Assembly: GCA_023433855.1 (NCBI GenBank)
Contig: JAEYTV010000533.1
Span: forward strand, 1-6,193
Direction: 5' to 3'
DNA: 6,193 nucleotides
From: Pseudomonadota bacterium
Lineage (GTDB): Bacteria > Pseudomonadota > Alphaproteobacteria > Rhizobiales > Rhizobiaceae
Of this stretch, positions 5,670-6,193 are shown piece by piece. A program made the translations under genes and the position numbers. Below the pieces are notes generated by a model. That model was given only the letters and a program-made list of their open reading frames with translations. It was not told where the DNA came from and did not search any database. Position 1 is the first letter of the stretch, and each line of letters starts with the position of its first letter.

Positions 5670-5783
5670 ATAGGCAGACCGGAATGCCTGCTCAGGAAAG
5701 GGATCAGGTGTCACGCGTGCCCCATCGCGAACCTGCAGTGGATCTACCGTACTAGTGGAAATCCGTCGCATATGCGTGCGTTC

Positions 5784-5799
5784 GAAGCCGACAGGCTTC
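5784..5799 (-). terminator. Possible 3' hairpin after the dehydrogenase gene
   Basis: Read on the minus strand, GAAGCC-TGTC-GGCTTC forms a perfect 6-bp stem with a tetraloop, seven bases after the dehydrogenase stop codon. The position fits a 3' end, but no U-run follows, so this is a weak call. Confidence 0.3.
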
Positions 5800-5806
5800 C
5801 CGAATG

Positions 5807-6193
5807 TCAATCCTGTGCGGTCGGGCGCACCACGATGCTGCCGATTTCAACGTCGCTGGGTTGTTCAATCGCGAAGGCAATTGCCCGTGCGATCGCATCG
5901 GGTGAAATAGCAAGCTCTTCCTTGCGCTTCAGGATTGCCGCCCTGATGTCCGGATCGGTTACGGTGGCATCTGCGAAGCTCGTGTCGATGAAGCCTGGCG
6001 ATATCTCCGTCACGCGCAGGTTTCGGTCCGATTCCTGTCGTAGTGCTTCGGTGGCTGTGCGCAATGCATTCTTGGTCGCAGCGTACACTCCCATCGTCGG
6101 CACGATTTTGATGCCAGCCGTTGATGCGACGTTGATCACGTGCCCGCTGCCCTGGCGACTGAACACCGGCAACGACGCAGCGATGCCATAGAG
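5807..6193 (-). CDS. Short-chain dehydrogenase/reductase, C-terminal part
   Basis: The last 128 residues of an SDR oxidoreductase; the N-terminal NAD(P)-binding half lies beyond the right edge. The frame stays open to the edge and begins LYGIAASLPVF, the usual helix before the catalytic strand. It then shows HVINVAS, with the catalytic serine at visible residue 24, and VYAATK, with catalytic Tyr 37 and Lys 41. The Ser-to-Tyr spacing of 13 and the YxxxK pattern are typical of classical SDRs. ISPGFIDTSF is the conserved PG segment after the catalytic region. The C-terminal IVVRPTAQD ending is common in the broad clavaldehyde-dehydrogenase-like/YdfG-like group. The substrate cannot be told. A TTG at 6172 is internal and should not be taken as the start. 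The gene is on the same strand as eptA but over 450 bp away, so it is probably unrelated. Confidence 0.92.
   Translation of the reverse strand, partial: LYGIAASLPVFSRQGSGHVINVASTAGIKIVPTMGVYAATKNALRTATEALRQESDRNLRVTEISPGFIDTSFADATVTDPDIRAAILKRKEELAISPDAIARAIAFAIEQPSDVEIGSIVVRPTAQD

Larger units (their letters stand above)
5351..5806. other. Non-coding stretch between eptA and the dehydrogenase gene, rich in inverted repeats
   Basis: About 450 bp without a convincing gene; the short open frames on both strands lack family features or ribosome binding sites. It contains a 9-bp direct repeat AGTTCATGG (5401-5409, 5414-5422), a dyad GCCTATTCATAGGC (5465-5478), two CAAAGC/GCTTTG inverted repeats (5525-5549, 5588-5608), GCCTTTT/AAAAGGC (5649-5669), AGGCA/TGCCT (5672-5689) and a 10-bp palindrome CGCATATGCG (5767-5776). 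eptA and the dehydrogenase lie on the same strand, but a gap this long implies separate promoters. Confidence 0.5.

Noticed and set aside
5655..6191. Plus-strand open frame of 178 codons over the dehydrogenase gene
   Set aside because: The opposite strand carries clear SDR catalytic motifs, and this frame shows none.

Overview
This window looks like a chromosomal segment from a GC-rich alphaproteobacterium, probably of the Rhizobiales. That placement is inferred from base composition, GTG/TTG starts and the style of the proteins; there is no rRNA or other marker gene. It holds seven recognisable genes: six complete and one cut by the right edge. I see no mobile element, CRISPR array or RNA gene.

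Layout, left to right. Positions 1-174 contain no gene I can name, only an open frame running off the left edge. A two-component operon is read leftwards: an OmpR/QseB-type response regulator (1556-2221), then a QseC/TctE-type sensor histidine kinase (175-1563) overlapping it by 8 bases. A 152-bp divergent control region follows. A rightward pair encodes a small secreted PepSY-domain protein (2374-2640) and a four-helix cytochrome b561 (2643-3182). Converging on this pair is a leftward pair: eptA, a lipid A phosphoethanolamine transferase (3653-5287), then dgkA, diacylglycerol kinase (3273-3656), joined by a 4-base GTGA overlap. A roughly 460-bp non-coding stretch rich in inverted repeats separates eptA from the 3' part of a leftward short-chain dehydrogenase (5807 to the right edge).

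The main result of reading the DNA itself is an 18-bp direct-repeat box, T(C/G)TTCAG-N4-CTGTCAG. It occurs three times, always oriented towards a gene: upstream of the response regulator, of the PepSY gene and of eptA. The distance from box to start codon is nearly constant (46, 48 and 45 bases). This is the architecture expected of an OmpR-family regulator site, and it suggests that the local two-component system controls itself, the PepSY-b561 pair and the eptA-dgkA pair as one small regulon.

A working model follows. The kinase senses an envelope signal (cation, metal or cationic peptide; not determinable here). The regulator then turns on EptA, which moves phosphoethanolamine from phosphatidylethanolamine to LPS and leaves diacylglycerol. 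DgkA recycles that diacylglycerol to phosphatidic acid. The PepSY protein and cytochrome b561 add a periplasmic/redox arm of unknown purpose. The enzymatic roles rest on family knowledge, the shared box is seen in the sequence, and the regulon is inference.
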